DNA of 64,000 nucleotides, taken from contig OZ244128.1 of the NCBI GenBank assembly GCA_965215995.1, forward strand, positions 4,712,001-4,776,000, given 5' to 3'. The notes under the pieces are model-generated. The model was not told where the DNA came from. It did not search any database and saw only the letters and a list, made by a program, of their open reading frames with translations. Position 1 is the first letter of the stretch, and each line of letters opens with the position of its first letter. The translations under genes and the position numbers were made by a program. Positions 43,824-52,818 of the stretch are shown here, in pieces. This DNA comes from SZUA-309 sp965215995 (GTDB lineage Bacteria; Pseudomonadota; Gammaproteobacteria; Pseudomonadales; Azotimanducaceae).

Positions 43824-44518
43824 CAGGGACCTCCCTGGACATCCTTGGCTTCGTCCGCAGACCGTGCCGAAGCCGCACTCCGCCCGGGGGCCAGCTCTGC
43901 GCTCAGCCATTGCTGAACAATGGATTCACGGACGAATGAAATGGTGAAAAAGGCCATGGCGTCGCGGCAAGCCTGCAACGCTGCGGCGCGGAGCGTGGGG
44001 GGAGCCTTGTTGAGACCGTAGTTCTGAGTGTTTGCCTTGCCGTAGGCGGTGAGGTCCCAGTCTCCAAGACGGGTGCCGTCCCGGTCGTAGAGCTCGAACG
44101 AGTATCTGAGCCAGACCTCGAAGTAGTCGGTTCGAGTCTGGTAAGGCGTGGAGAACTGCATTTCCTCGATCCGCGGCACGATGGTGCCCGCCACATTGGC
44201 GCCGGGTTGACTGGGATCGTCGATCACGGTGACCTGATCGAACATGCCGGTGAAGAGGTTTGTGAATACTGTGGGTTGTGCATCGCTGATGTCGATGGTG
44301 AAGATGCCATCATCGCCCAGGTCTTCCTTGTGCACGAAGTCCAGCAATTCCTGTGGCAGGTGCACGCCCATGTTGAGCGGGATCTTGGGTACCAGAGGAA
44401 CCGGAAACTCGGCTTCCTCATCCACCGCCACTTCGGTCGCCAGACAGCCGGACAGGGCGATCAGCACGGTGGTGCCGAGAATGCCCTGGCGGCTTGCCCT
44501 TGCAAGTCGCGTCTTCAT
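43823..44518 (-). CDS. Lipoprotein B of the ExbB/vWA locus
   Basis: About 231 residues from ATG 44518, with lipobox ALSGC (Cys25). The mature part begins with an acidic stretch, then LNMGVHLPQELLDFVHKEDLG, a mixed alpha/beta domain (VTVIDDPSQPGANVAGTIVPRI) and FEVWLRYSFELYDRDGTRLGDWD. It resembles outer-membrane assembly-type lipoproteins in layout only. Coupled to lipoprotein A, and 102 bases after the vWA-2 gene. Confidence 0.72.
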   Translation of the reverse strand: MKTRLARASRQGILGTTVLIALSGCLATEVAVDEEAEFPVPLVPKIPLNMGVHLPQELLDFVHKEDLGDDGIFTIDISDAQPTVFTNLFTGMFDQVTVIDDPSQPGANVAGTIVPRIEEMQFSTPYQTRTDYFEVWLRYSFELYDRDGTRLGDWDLTAYGKANTQNYGLNKAPPTLRAAALQACRDAMAFFTISFVRESIVQQWLSAELAPGRSAASARSADEAKDVQGGP

Positions 44519-44620
44519 GAATCGCAGTAAGGCGAGGGGAGCGCTTTCCCTTTTCTGCACTGGATCCACTGCGGCAGTGTCCGACACTACGTATTTCGTC
44601 GTATCCCCCATACCTGAAGG

Positions 44621-45613
44621 CTACTGGAATTCGGAGAGACCCACAAAGGTCCCATCATTGCGGTAGGCGAGCTCGCGCATCAGCGCGGCAAAGCGGTAGA
44701 CCCGGGCATTCGGCCGCTGCAGGTAGACCGGGAAGGCAACGGCATGTATGCGAACCATCTTTCTGCCGTCTTCGCCGATCCGGTTCACCCGGTCCACCTG
44801 ATCAACCACCGACTCTATGGAGTCACCGGTGAAATCGTCTCCGAAAACGTAGATGCTGATCAGCTTGCTGGGATCGTAGTAGGTGTTCACCGCCACCTGG
44901 ATGCCTTCCACCGGGCTCGAGTTGGAGAACGGATTCCAGTTCTGCAGGCGTTGGATGATCCCGCGTCGGCGGCTTGGAGAGTCCGGGATCCACTCACCGG
45001 CATAGCGGGAGAACATGTAGTCGCCCATGTCATTCATCACCTGGATGCCCTTCACCTGAGGATAGATGGCCAGGGTCTCCTCCACCTTGGTGAGAACCTG
45101 AGACCAGGCGGCATTGAACATGGAGCCAGAAGTGTCGATCACGAAGATGATGTACTCACTGTCCACGGCAATGCCGCCGACCAGCTCCGTGCTGCGTTGA
45201 AAGTCTGCGCCGAGCAGGCGCTGCATCTCATCGGTAAGCGTCTGCTTAGCGGCGGCCAGCTCCGTCGTTTCCGACTCGGCTTTCGTCTCCAGCGTCACCG
45301 TGGTGTCGTACCGGCCGAGAATCTCCGTCAGTTCCCGCTCCAGGGCTGCCAGCTCGAGCAGGTTGTCATCGAGTTGGGATCTGGAGTCCGTAACCTGACG
45401 CTTCAGTTCCCTTACCTGACCACGTATCTCGAACAGCGCGTCTTCCCGGTCTTCAACCACACCTTCCAGATTGACCTGGGACTGCTCGAGGATGATGGGT
45501 TCCACGGTCTTGGTGATCATGAGCAGCAGGATGATGGCCCCGAACCCACAGCAGATCACGTCCAGAAAGGAGACGCTGAACTCTTCTATGCCCCGTCGCT
45601 GCTTCTTCTTCAT
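44621..45613 (-). CDS. vWA protein 2 with ExbD/MotB-like helix
   Basis: A 330-residue protein. One N-terminal membrane helix (about 14-34) begins FSVSFLDVICCGFGA and carries Asp18 near its start, as the proton-carrying Asp of ExbD, TolR and MotB does. A coiled coil (about 41-135) leads to a vWA domain with MIDAS D160-T-S-G-S. The domain is thus held in the periplasm. The gene follows its paralogue after nine bases. I infer a stator B-like subunit with a vWA head in place of a peptidoglycan-binding domain. Confidence 0.85.
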   Translation of the reverse strand: MKKKQRRGIEEFSVSFLDVICCGFGAIILLLMITKTVEPIILEQSQVNLEGVVEDREDALFEIRGQVRELKRQVTDSRSQLDDNLLELAALERELTEILGRYDTTVTLETKAESETTELAAAKQTLTDEMQRLLGADFQRSTELVGGIAVDSEYIIFVIDTSGSMFNAAWSQVLTKVEETLAIYPQVKGIQVMNDMGDYMFSRYAGEWIPDSPSRRRGIIQRLQNWNPFSNSSPVEGIQVAVNTYYDPSKLISIYVFGDDFTGDSIESVVDQVDRVNRIGEDGRKMVRIHAVAFPVYLQRPNARVYRFAALMRELAYRNDGTFVGLSEFQ

Positions 45614-45622
45614 CAGCCAGCC

Positions 45623-46708
45623 TCAGGGCCAGTCCCGGGACGGGGAGAGGAAGGAACCACCCGATGTGCGGGCCAGATTCCAGAAAGCCGCTGCAGCCAT
45701 CGGATCACCTTCCATCGGAAACATGATCACGTTGATGGGTACCTGAGCAGGAAGGCGTCGAAGCGCGTTCTGAAAGAGATCGAGACGGGCCCGGCCGCTT
45801 ATCGTGGCTCCTCTGGGTGGGCGAGTGCCCATCGTAGGTAGGGAGTCGGTGACCAGGTAAACGTTGTCCGGCGGCGGTTGCAGCTCGGCCATGGCGAGCG
45901 CCAGGTTTTCCAGACTCGTGCCTTTCTGGGGAATGGTCTCTTTCAGCACTTCCAACGCGTCGTCCAGCTCCCGACCTTCACCCAATTCGATCCATTCGCC
46001 GTGGGTTGGTTCCAGAAAAGATTCCGTAGTCTCGTTAAACCCGTAGATCTGGAAGCTGGCATCCAGAGGCATCTGTGCAGACAGCCACTCCACGGTTCGG
46101 ACGGCTCGTTGCCACTTCGGGGCTCTGAGCTTCCGCTCGTCCGACATATTTCTCCGGCGGAGCACGTTGACGATGTCCTCATCGAGCATACTGGCGGAGG
46201 TATCGAGCGCGATCAGGATATTCTTGCCGCCCACCTTCAACCCGGTCAGGTACTGCCGGTCGCCGTCACCGGTGAAGGTGCGAATCCGACTGCCATCGCC
46301 TTCCGCTTCAATGGCCTTCAGACGCTTGAGCTCTTCTTCCCGCGATTCCACATCGCTTTTCAGCTGTTCCAGGCTCTCGATCCGGGCCAGAGATATCTCT
46401 TCGAGCTCGGCCAGATCCTCCGTCCGGTCATCAAGCTGTGTCTTGGTGCTGTTGAGCTGCTCGTCTGAATCGGAGACCGCGTTCAGGAGCGCCTCCAGCT
46501 CCTCTTTCAGTTCCACCAGATCACGCTCGCCGTTCTGAACCTGGTAGTCCAGCAGCCGGATTTCGGAGAGCAGATCCTGGTTGATCACCTCCGCCTGCTC
46601 CTGTGTTGCATGATTGATGATCAGGAAAATCAGCACGACGGCACCGAAGCCACAGGACATCACGTCGAGAAAAGACAGTGAGAAGACGTTGGTCTGGCGC
46701 CGTGCCAT
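45623..46708 (-). CDS. vWA protein 1 with ExbD/MotB-like helix
   Basis: A 361-residue paralogue of the next protein: N-terminal helix about 11-31 with FSLSFLDVMSCGFGAVVL and Asp15 at the same place. A long Glu/Leu/Lys-rich coiled coil (about 35-132) precedes a vWA domain whose MIDAS starts D169-T-S-A-S. It begins four bases after the actin-like gene. Two non-identical B-like subunits suggest a heterodimer. Confident on domains; the motor role is inferred. Confidence 0.85.
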   Translation of the reverse strand: MARRQTNVFSLSFLDVMSCGFGAVVLIFLIINHATQEQAEVINQDLLSEIRLLDYQVQNGERDLVELKEELEALLNAVSDSDEQLNSTKTQLDDRTEDLAELEEISLARIESLEQLKSDVESREEELKRLKAIEAEGDGSRIRTFTGDGDRQYLTGLKVGGKNILIALDTSASMLDEDIVNVLRRRNMSDERKLRAPKWQRAVRTVEWLSAQMPLDASFQIYGFNETTESFLEPTHGEWIELGEGRELDDALEVLKETIPQKGTSLENLALAMAELQPPPDNVYLVTDSLPTMGTRPPRGATISGRARLDLFQNALRRLPAQVPINVIMFPMEGDPMAAAAFWNLARTSGGSFLSPSRDWP

Positions 46709-46712
46709 GTGA

Positions 46713-47933
46713 CTAAGGATCCAGACGGATCGCCGTGAAGCTGCCCTCTGGCGTGCCGATCACATCACCGAGCGCCAGCCGTGCTTCGGCGGTAAGCGGC
46801 ACATTGTTCAGTGTCAGACCCGCTGCTGGCAGGACGAAGAGAGCGCCTTCCCGCTGATCGACCGCGGGACCGCTGGGGTCGGCCAGCGGACGGGCCACGT
46901 TGTCTTTGAGCAGATGCGTTGGCGCAGGTTGATCAGCTGAGTCATTGTTCAGAACACCGCTGGTATTCGGCAACCGGCTGATCAGTCGCAGTTCCGTATC
47001 CACCGTGCGCACCAGGGCCATGTGTTGATTGCAGCCAGCGGCCACGGCGTCGGCGGCAAGCAGCGTCAGGTCGAAACCGGCACGCTTCAGTTGGCTGGTC
47101 AGTCCGGGCATCCGGGTGGCACGGGCACTCAGCACCAGCGGCCGACGAGCGGGCAAGGCATCGATCAGCCGATCTATTCGCTGCGTGGCTTTCTGCTCCA
47201 GTTGGCTGCTTGGCACCTCTACCCGGCGCTGCTGGTCATTGTGGGAAACCTGAAAGGCAACCTCCGTGCGAACGTGCGCACCCAGCACCCAGTCGTAAAC
47301 CTGATTGTACAGTTGCTGCTCGGATGCGGCGGTGTGCAACGGATCGAACCGCGTTTCCTGGACGAAGCGGTCGGCGATCAGGTTCATCCAGCCATCTACC
47401 AGATTGGTGAATCCGCAGTCACGCACTTCGAGAGAACGCTCGTGGCGTATCTCATCATTGATGCTGAGCTCACTCAGAAGCATGTGCTGGAGAAAGACAT
47501 CCAGGTAGGTGACCCTGTCCGGGGTAGGGGTGGTGGCAATGGACGCGACCGCTGCGTTGACAAAGCCGCTCACGTTGATGCCCGCTTCCTGGCAGATGCC
47601 GAGCAGCACGCCGAGCTGATCGCCCGTCAGCGTGCCAGGCACCGCGAGAATCGTATCGTCAGGGTTCTGCTCGGCGAGCTCCATCAGATGCAGATAGACC
47701 AGATCCGCGTGATTCGCCGCCTTTCTGATTGGTTGGGGCAGAGGGTCGGCATTCATACGGTTGAAGTAGTGCTGATTCGCCTGCTGAGGGTGAATCCTCG
47801 CCAGACGTACGGCCGGCTCGCCGAACAGGAGCTCGTCTTCTCTCACGATCGCCATCGCCGGTGACCGGTAGCGGGCTTCGCTGCCTTTGTGCAGCGTCAG
47901 CTCCAGATCGTTGAGTTCGAGAATGGCGGTCAT
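46713..47933 (-). CDS. Degenerate actin/Hsp70-like protein
   Basis: A 406-residue cytoplasmic protein. The stretch DTILAVPGTLTGDQLGVLLG, followed by QEAGINVSGFVNAAVASIA, matches the connect-1 region of Hsp70/FtsA/PilM-like proteins. Phosphate-1 is poor (LELNDLELTLHKG in place of a D-x-G loop). It may bind nucleotide weakly or act as a scaffold. Its ATG overlaps the stop of the ExbB-like gene (ATGA). Confidence 0.65.
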   Translation of the reverse strand: MTAILELNDLELTLHKGSEARYRSPAMAIVREDELLFGEPAVRLARIHPQQANQHYFNRMNADPLPQPIRKAANHADLVYLHLMELAEQNPDDTILAVPGTLTGDQLGVLLGICQEAGINVSGFVNAAVASIATTPTPDRVTYLDVFLQHMLLSELSINDEIRHERSLEVRDCGFTNLVDGWMNLIADRFVQETRFDPLHTAASEQQLYNQVYDWVLGAHVRTEVAFQVSHNDQQRRVEVPSSQLEQKATQRIDRLIDALPARRPLVLSARATRMPGLTSQLKRAGFDLTLLAADAVAAGCNQHMALVRTVDTELRLISRLPNTSGVLNNDSADQPAPTHLLKDNVARPLADPSGPAVDQREGALFVLPAAGLTLNNVPLTAEARLALGDVIGTPEGSFTAIRLDP

Positions 47934-48757
47934 TGAGTCCGGACCTGCAGATGCCTGAGCAAGCGCTGGTCGCTGTAGGTCTGGGTATCGAGTACCAGCC
48001 TTTCCTGGATCAGCTGCAGCTGGTGCATGAGGAACATGAGCACGATGCTGATGACCAGAGCGGTGAACGTGGAGTTGAAAGCCACACCCAGGCTTGCGGT
48101 GACACCGGCAATGTCACCTTCAACCGCTTTGTAGGCCTGCCCGAGGGCTTCGCCGATGCCGCGCACCGTGCCTATGAAGCCGATGGAGGGAATGGCCCAG
48201 GCGATGTAGCGGACCATGGCGAGCTCGCTGTCCAGCCGGTCGGATTCCGACTCGCAGACGGTCTTGATGGCTTCTGACACGTCCTGGACGTTCCGGGTCG
48301 ACGCGAAGCGTTGCAATGCAGACATCAGTGCTCTGGGTAGAAGGTAGTTCTGAACGTCCGCCGGCAAAGCCTGGATGCCCCGGGTGTACTCCCGGGTGTC
48401 TTCCGGCAGGATGCTCATGCCCTCGCTGACCGAAATCAGATCCTCCGAGAGCAGGGCCCGCTCCCTGAACGCGGCCCGTGCCTTATAACCCATGATTGCC
48501 ATGGCCCAGATCATGAGGATGAAACAGGTTTCCTGCTCGAAGTCCTTGAGCACCACGTAGAGGCTTCGATCCTGCACGTACTCCTCGCCCTGAGCGACTC
48601 GTTCCGCCTGCGCCGCCAGGATGGCGTCGGCATTTGGCCGTATGACGGTGATGTAGACCAGATGCACGAGAATGACAGCGACGACCAGAGCCACCGCCTG
48701 ATAGACCAGCTCGAACGGCAGCTGACTCTTTATGGAATTCGTGGATGCGTTGGGCAT
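47930..48757 (-). CDS. MotA/TolQ/ExbB-family proton channel
   Basis: A 275-residue protein with four membrane helices (about 19-39, 77-91, 183-202, 222-246) and a large cytoplasmic part between the second and third. GFIGTVRGIGEAL contains Thr197 and GVAFNSTFTALVISI contains Thr230/232, at the positions of the conserved pore Thr of ExbB/TolQ. No normal ExbD gene is adjacent; the vWA proteins supply the Asp-bearing helix. I infer the A subunit of a proton-driven motor. Confidence 0.9.
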   Translation of the reverse strand: MPNASTNSIKSQLPFELVYQAVALVVAVILVHLVYITVIRPNADAILAAQAERVAQGEEYVQDRSLYVVLKDFEQETCFILMIWAMAIMGYKARAAFRERALLSEDLISVSEGMSILPEDTREYTRGIQALPADVQNYLLPRALMSALQRFASTRNVQDVSEAIKTVCESESDRLDSELAMVRYIAWAIPSIGFIGTVRGIGEALGQAYKAVEGDIAGVTASLGVAFNSTFTALVISIVLMFLMHQLQLIQERLVLDTQTYSDQRLLRHLQVRTQ

Positions 48758-48784
48758 TTATCCCTCATATCTCTCATATCTCTC
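48758..48784 (-). repeat. Triple 9-base repeat around a ribosome-binding site
   Basis: On the minus strand three units, GAGAGATAT, GAGAGATAT and GAGGGATAA, run directly into the ATG of the ExbB-like gene. The last unit supplies GAGG five bases before ATG. The units could slip and change the number of ribosome-binding-like sites. Only 36 bases separate this gene from the upstream stop. Confidence 0.6.
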
Positions 48785-48793
48785 AGAGGTTCC

Positions 48794-49030
48794 CTAGATA
48801 TCGACTGGAAAGGAGACGGCAAAGTCCTCCGAGATTTCCTCGGTGGGGATGAACACCTCGGAACTCGGGCTGTCGCCACTCTCTTCCTCGTTTGCCGTCT
48901 CGGTGACTGCATCCTCATCTTCCGGCTCGGCTTCGGCGGCTGCCACTGACGTGGCGTAACCCCAAAGCCCTGCAACTGCACCGCCCAGCAGAACCGCAAA
49001 GGCAATGGTCTGTATTCGGCTGGTCTGCAT
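48794..49030 (-). CDS. Tiny acidic membrane protein
   Basis: A 78-residue protein with one N-terminal helix (about 8-31: IAFAVLLGGAVAGLWGYATS) and an acidic periplasmic tail rich in Glu, Asp and Ser (AEPEDEDAVTETANEEESGD). I do not recognise a family. It sits between the PEGA-SUMF1 and ExbB-like genes, so it may be a small component of the complex. Confidence 0.65.
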   Translation of the reverse strand: MQTSRIQTIAFAVLLGGAVAGLWGYATSVAAAEAEPEDEDAVTETANEEESGDSPSSEVFIPTEEISEDFAVSFPVDI

Positions 49031-49132
49031 CGGAACAACTGCCTCGTAGATTGGTATTCGTCTCGGTCTGTTTTTTCTGAAAACGGTTATGTGTCTCTTG
49101 AATTCAGTTCTATCTCGACGGACAGCACCCGG

Positions 49133-51217
49133 TCAATTGGGTTCCGCAAAGCGCGCAATGCGAAAGCCGAGATCCTGGCGGCCTTCCAGACCGTAGTCGC
49201 GGAAGGAGATGCGCAGATCGGTGATGGTCCCGTGCATCCAACTCGAGCCGCGAATAACACGGTATTCGCCGGTATCAGGTCCGAGGGGATCGACCACGGC
49301 ATCCGCTCCGGGTATCTCGTAGAAATCGTTCACCCACTCGGCCACGTTTCCCGACATGTCGTACAGACCGAGCGAGTTTGCTTCATAGGTGCCCACGGGT
49401 GCGGCGGCAATGTAGTTATCGTTGTAGCCGAAGATGATACGGCCGACCAGGTGAGCCGCGGAACGGTCAGCATAGTTACCATGCCGGTCAGGTGGCGGCA
49501 GGTTGCCGCCCCATGGGAACCGTAACGGGTCATCTACCGCGACCTGACGAACACTAAATGCCCACTCGGCTTCCGTGGGCAGCCGGTAACCCGTGGCCTG
49601 GGCGTTGATTCCTGTGATCTGACCACCAGCGGTGAGGTAAAAACGGGGCAGCTTTTCCTGATCCGACAGCCAGTTGCAGTAGTGGGCGGCGTCCTGCCAG
49701 CTGACGTTGACCACGGGTTGATCTGCCTTGCCGAGTTCCTGATCCTCGAACTCACCGGAGACATGGCCGCTGGCCCAGGCCATGAACTGGGCATTGGTTA
49801 CCTCCTGGGTGCCAATGTAGAAGAAGCGCTGCATGTGCACTTCTCGCAGGGTCTCGTTGGCCCGCCGACCTGGCTGCCGCCTTGATGCGCCCATGGTGAA
49901 AGGTTCGGGCTTCACCAACACCAGCTCCTGACCGGCCTTGGTTTGAATGCGCGGTTTCAGCGCCGCAAGGCGGGCTTCGTCCAGGGTCAGCAGACGGACT
50001 TTAACTTCCTGCACGAGACCGGTTTTCGGGGTGATGCTCGACTCATAGCCCGCGTAGCCTTCCAGTCGAACGGACAGGTCGTGGGCGACGGTGGGTAGCG
50101 TCAGGGTTGCACTTCTGGTGCCCTTACGCTCTCCGTTGATGAAGATCTCAGCTTCCGGCGGGTCGACCGTGACCTGCACGTCGCCCATCTGTCTCGACAG
50201 GTTTATGGTCAGTGCCCGTTCCTCGCCGGAGCCGAGATTGACGGTACGCTGGGCAGACTGGTAGCCGGCCTTGAATACCTGTATGCGGTAGCTGGCGCCG
50301 GATCTTACCGCCAGCTCGAGAGGAGACTCCCCCTGAAAAGTGCCGTCCAAGGTCACGCCCGCGCCTGTCGGACGGGTGGTGACGTTTATCAGTCCGTCTG
50401 CCTGCTGCAGCGTGAAGGTCGGCAGGGTGATCTTCTCTTCCGCGGCCACCAGGATTCGCTGACGGTGCTCCCGATGACCGGCCAGCTTCAGCCGTACCTC
50501 GTGCTCACCGGCAAGCGCTTCGATGGTCGCGGGGGTGATGGCGCCGGTGGGCTCGTCATCGAGGAATATGGCGGCGCCTGCGGGTTCGGTAGCCAGGGTG
50601 ACGTCTGCCCAGTTTGGTGTCAGGACGCCGTTGATCGTCTGCGGCTGGTGCATCCCGGTGATGTCCACCACCAGTGCCAGCGGCTGATAGCGAGGCGCGC
50701 TGAAGGTTACCTGGCGGCTGCCCGCCGGTACTTCGAGCGCTTCGGTTGGGGTGTTGCCGGCGATGATGCCGTCGATGGCCACTTCGGCGCCCGCCGGTTC
50801 TGCTTCGAACGTAACCAGGCCCGGCAATTTGGATAGATGGAAGTGGTGCAGCTGGTTCCTGTCGTCGCCGACGCTGAGCGTGGCATCCAGGTCGTGATAC
50901 CCCGGGGCGCTGGCTTCAACCTGATAGTCTCCCTGACGTAGCAGGTAGATGCCGCCGAGGGTCAAGGTCGGGCCGCCGCTGACACTGACGCTTTCAACTT
51001 CCGGCTCGAACGTCAGGCGGACAGACTTGGCGGTGAACAGAAACCAGACGGCCAGCAGCGTGGGGACGAGGATGGCGATGGTGATGATCTGGATCCGGCT
51101 CAGCCGGAAGCCGGTTTCGCTGACCTCTTCCCGCGGCCGGTAGCCCACCGGGCGAATGACGGCGTCATCGCTTCCCGCACCGTCCTGGCGGGCGATGGGG
51201 TCGTTGGGCTCCGTCAC
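49133..51217 (-). CDS. PEGA-repeat / SUMF1-fold membrane protein
   Basis: A 694-residue protein. A cytoplasmic N terminus (about 1-42), one helix (about 43-62), then about four PEGA-type repeats (YQVEASAPGYHDLD; EPAGAEVAIDGIIAGNTP; TEPAGAAIFLDDEPTGA; PPEAEIFINGERKG) lead to a SUMF1/C-lectin-like domain (about 430-694: TQEVTNAQFMAW, GYRLPTEAEWAF, GNVAEWVNDFY, VIRGSSWMHG). The final region has no Cys pair, so formylglycine formation is unlikely. The protein probably senses or binds in the periplasm. One base separates it from the TPR gene. Confidence 0.88.
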   Translation of the reverse strand: MTEPNDPIARQDGAGSDDAVIRPVGYRPREEVSETGFRLSRIQIITIAILVPTLLAVWFLFTAKSVRLTFEPEVESVSVSGGPTLTLGGIYLLRQGDYQVEASAPGYHDLDATLSVGDDRNQLHHFHLSKLPGLVTFEAEPAGAEVAIDGIIAGNTPTEALEVPAGSRQVTFSAPRYQPLALVVDITGMHQPQTINGVLTPNWADVTLATEPAGAAIFLDDEPTGAITPATIEALAGEHEVRLKLAGHREHRQRILVAAEEKITLPTFTLQQADGLINVTTRPTGAGVTLDGTFQGESPLELAVRSGASYRIQVFKAGYQSAQRTVNLGSGEERALTINLSRQMGDVQVTVDPPEAEIFINGERKGTRSATLTLPTVAHDLSVRLEGYAGYESSITPKTGLVQEVKVRLLTLDEARLAALKPRIQTKAGQELVLVKPEPFTMGASRRQPGRRANETLREVHMQRFFYIGTQEVTNAQFMAWASGHVSGEFEDQELGKADQPVVNVSWQDAAHYCNWLSDQEKLPRFYLTAGGQITGINAQATGYRLPTEAEWAFSVRQVAVDDPLRFPWGGNLPPPDRHGNYADRSAAHLVGRIIFGYNDNYIAAAPVGTYEANSLGLYDMSGNVAEWVNDFYEIPGADAVVDPLGPDTGEYRVIRGSSWMHGTITDLRISFRDYGLEGRQDLGFRIARFAEPN

Positions 51218-51218
51218 C

Positions 51219-52748
51219 TCAGAAAGTCTCTTCGCAGCGGATATCTATCGGTTGCATATTCGGCCGCACCAGAATGCTCTCGCGGACGTCTCGGCAACCA
51301 TCCCGGCTGCCGATCACCGTGTAAGCGCCGGGTCTGAGGGTGAGCTGCTTCTCTGAGAAAGTGCCCAACCGGCCGACGGTGGACAGGGTGACCTCGGTCA
51401 GATTGTCGGACCGCAAAGTGACCGGCACCGGTGTTCCGTAGGTCGCCAGCAGATCCTCCACTCGGGATATCTGAGCGGCAAGCTTCGGCCCTCTGGGCTC
51501 GAGCGTTTGTGCCTCCTTGAGGATGTCGCCGGCCTGACCGTAGAGCTGTTTCGAGGAGAGCTTGTCGGGTGAGGCGATGATGTTGCCCAGGGTGATGCTG
51601 GCCCGCTCCTGGGCCAGAGCGCGAGCTCTGCCGCTCTTGGCGAACTGAATGTTGCCGTCCAACGCCAGCACTTTGTCGTAGTCCTCAACCGCCCGGCGCC
51701 AGTCTTCGGCTGCCTCGTACCCTTCCGCGCTGGTCCTGAGACTTCTGATGGTGGCCAGATCTTTTCGTTCGGAAACCTGCTCCAGACCGCCGAGAGCGAC
51801 CGGATCGCCGGGTTTGATTTTCAGTGCTGCGTTGAAGGAGTCTCTTGCCGATTCAAAACGTTCGGCGTCCATGGCCTTGAAGCCATCCGAGAGATGTTCC
51901 CGGAAGCGCATGTCCGATACGCCGCTTCGAGCCACGGCCATGTCCGCTGCCAGGCCGTGTGTCTGTGAGTCCAGTGCCTGGACCGATTCATAGGTTTCGA
52001 GTGCGGCCCGGAAGTCTCCCGCCAACTCATGATTTTTAGCCTCGCGCAGGAGATCGATGACCTCAGGCAACAGATCGGCCCGGGCCAGTCCGGCTTTCGC
52101 CTCGGCGTTTTCCGGATCGATGGTCAAGGCCTGATCGAAACTGGCCGTCGCCAGTGCCTGATCGCGGGCGTCGAGTGCCTTGCTGCCTCGGGCAAGCGCC
52201 TCTGCCAGAATGTTCGTGCCGGTCGTGATGAGTGAGGCAAGCGTATCGGAGGCTGTTTTGTAGCTTGCCAGTGACGCTTCGAATGCTTCGGCGACGAACT
52301 GCTCATCGCCTTCCGTGGCCAGCGCCTTGGCGCTGTCGAGTTCCTCCTGGCCCCATTGGCCCACCTGCATGGTTTCCTCGAGTTGCATCTGCAACTCTAC
52401 GAAGCGAGCCAGCTCTTCCTGAGCCTTTTCCCGAGTCTGCTCTCTCAGGAGTGCCTGGAACGGAGGTAACGCTTCATCCTCCGCACTGCCAGCCGGGTTC
52501 GCGGGTTGCTCGGTGGTTTCAGGTAGCGATGGTGTGGCGCTGTGGGTGGTAACCACCGGTGGCTCGATGAAATCTGGAACGACGAAGAAGACCACCGCCA
52601 GCAATGCCACGATGAGGATGCCGAGACCGATCTGCAGCCAGGGCAGGGGCTTGCGCGGCGCCGGTGTGGCCGTCGCGTCACTCGGTGTATCAACATGACT
52701 CAGCGGGACCGACTTGGGTCTTATCGGGCTGAATTCTTCTTCGCTCAT
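51219..52748 (-). CDS. TPR-like single-pass membrane protein
   Basis: A 509-residue protein with a helix at about 36-58. A Pro/Glu linker precedes TPR-like repeats (about 150-440: EAFEASLASYKTASDTLASL; ALATASFDQALTIDPENAEAK; FESARDSFNAALKIKPGDP; WRRAVEDYDKVLALDGN). A short beta-rich C terminus has CRDVRESILVRPNM. It may be a periplasmic scaffold. It is the gene before PEGA-SUMF1. Confidence 0.8.
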   Translation of the reverse strand: MSEEEFSPIRPKSVPLSHVDTPSDATATPAPRKPLPWLQIGLGILIVALLAVVFFVVPDFIEPPVVTTHSATPSLPETTEQPANPAGSAEDEALPPFQALLREQTREKAQEELARFVELQMQLEETMQVGQWGQEELDSAKALATEGDEQFVAEAFEASLASYKTASDTLASLITTGTNILAEALARGSKALDARDQALATASFDQALTIDPENAEAKAGLARADLLPEVIDLLREAKNHELAGDFRAALETYESVQALDSQTHGLAADMAVARSGVSDMRFREHLSDGFKAMDAERFESARDSFNAALKIKPGDPVALGGLEQVSERKDLATIRSLRTSAEGYEAAEDWRRAVEDYDKVLALDGNIQFAKSGRARALAQERASITLGNIIASPDKLSSKQLYGQAGDILKEAQTLEPRGPKLAAQISRVEDLLATYGTPVPVTLRSDNLTEVTLSTVGRLGTFSEKQLTLRPGAYTVIGSRDGCRDVRESILVRPNMQPIDIRCEETF

Positions 52749-52818
52749 CTACGGAAGCCGATAGTTCTTGTTATCTGGGCGTAGTCACCCGATTAGAGAT
52801 CAAGGCTTCCAGCCGAGC

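Noticed and set aside
49133..51217. Active formylglycine-generating enzyme
   Set aside because: The conserved end of the SUMF1 fold has no Cys pair and no sulfatase gene is near.
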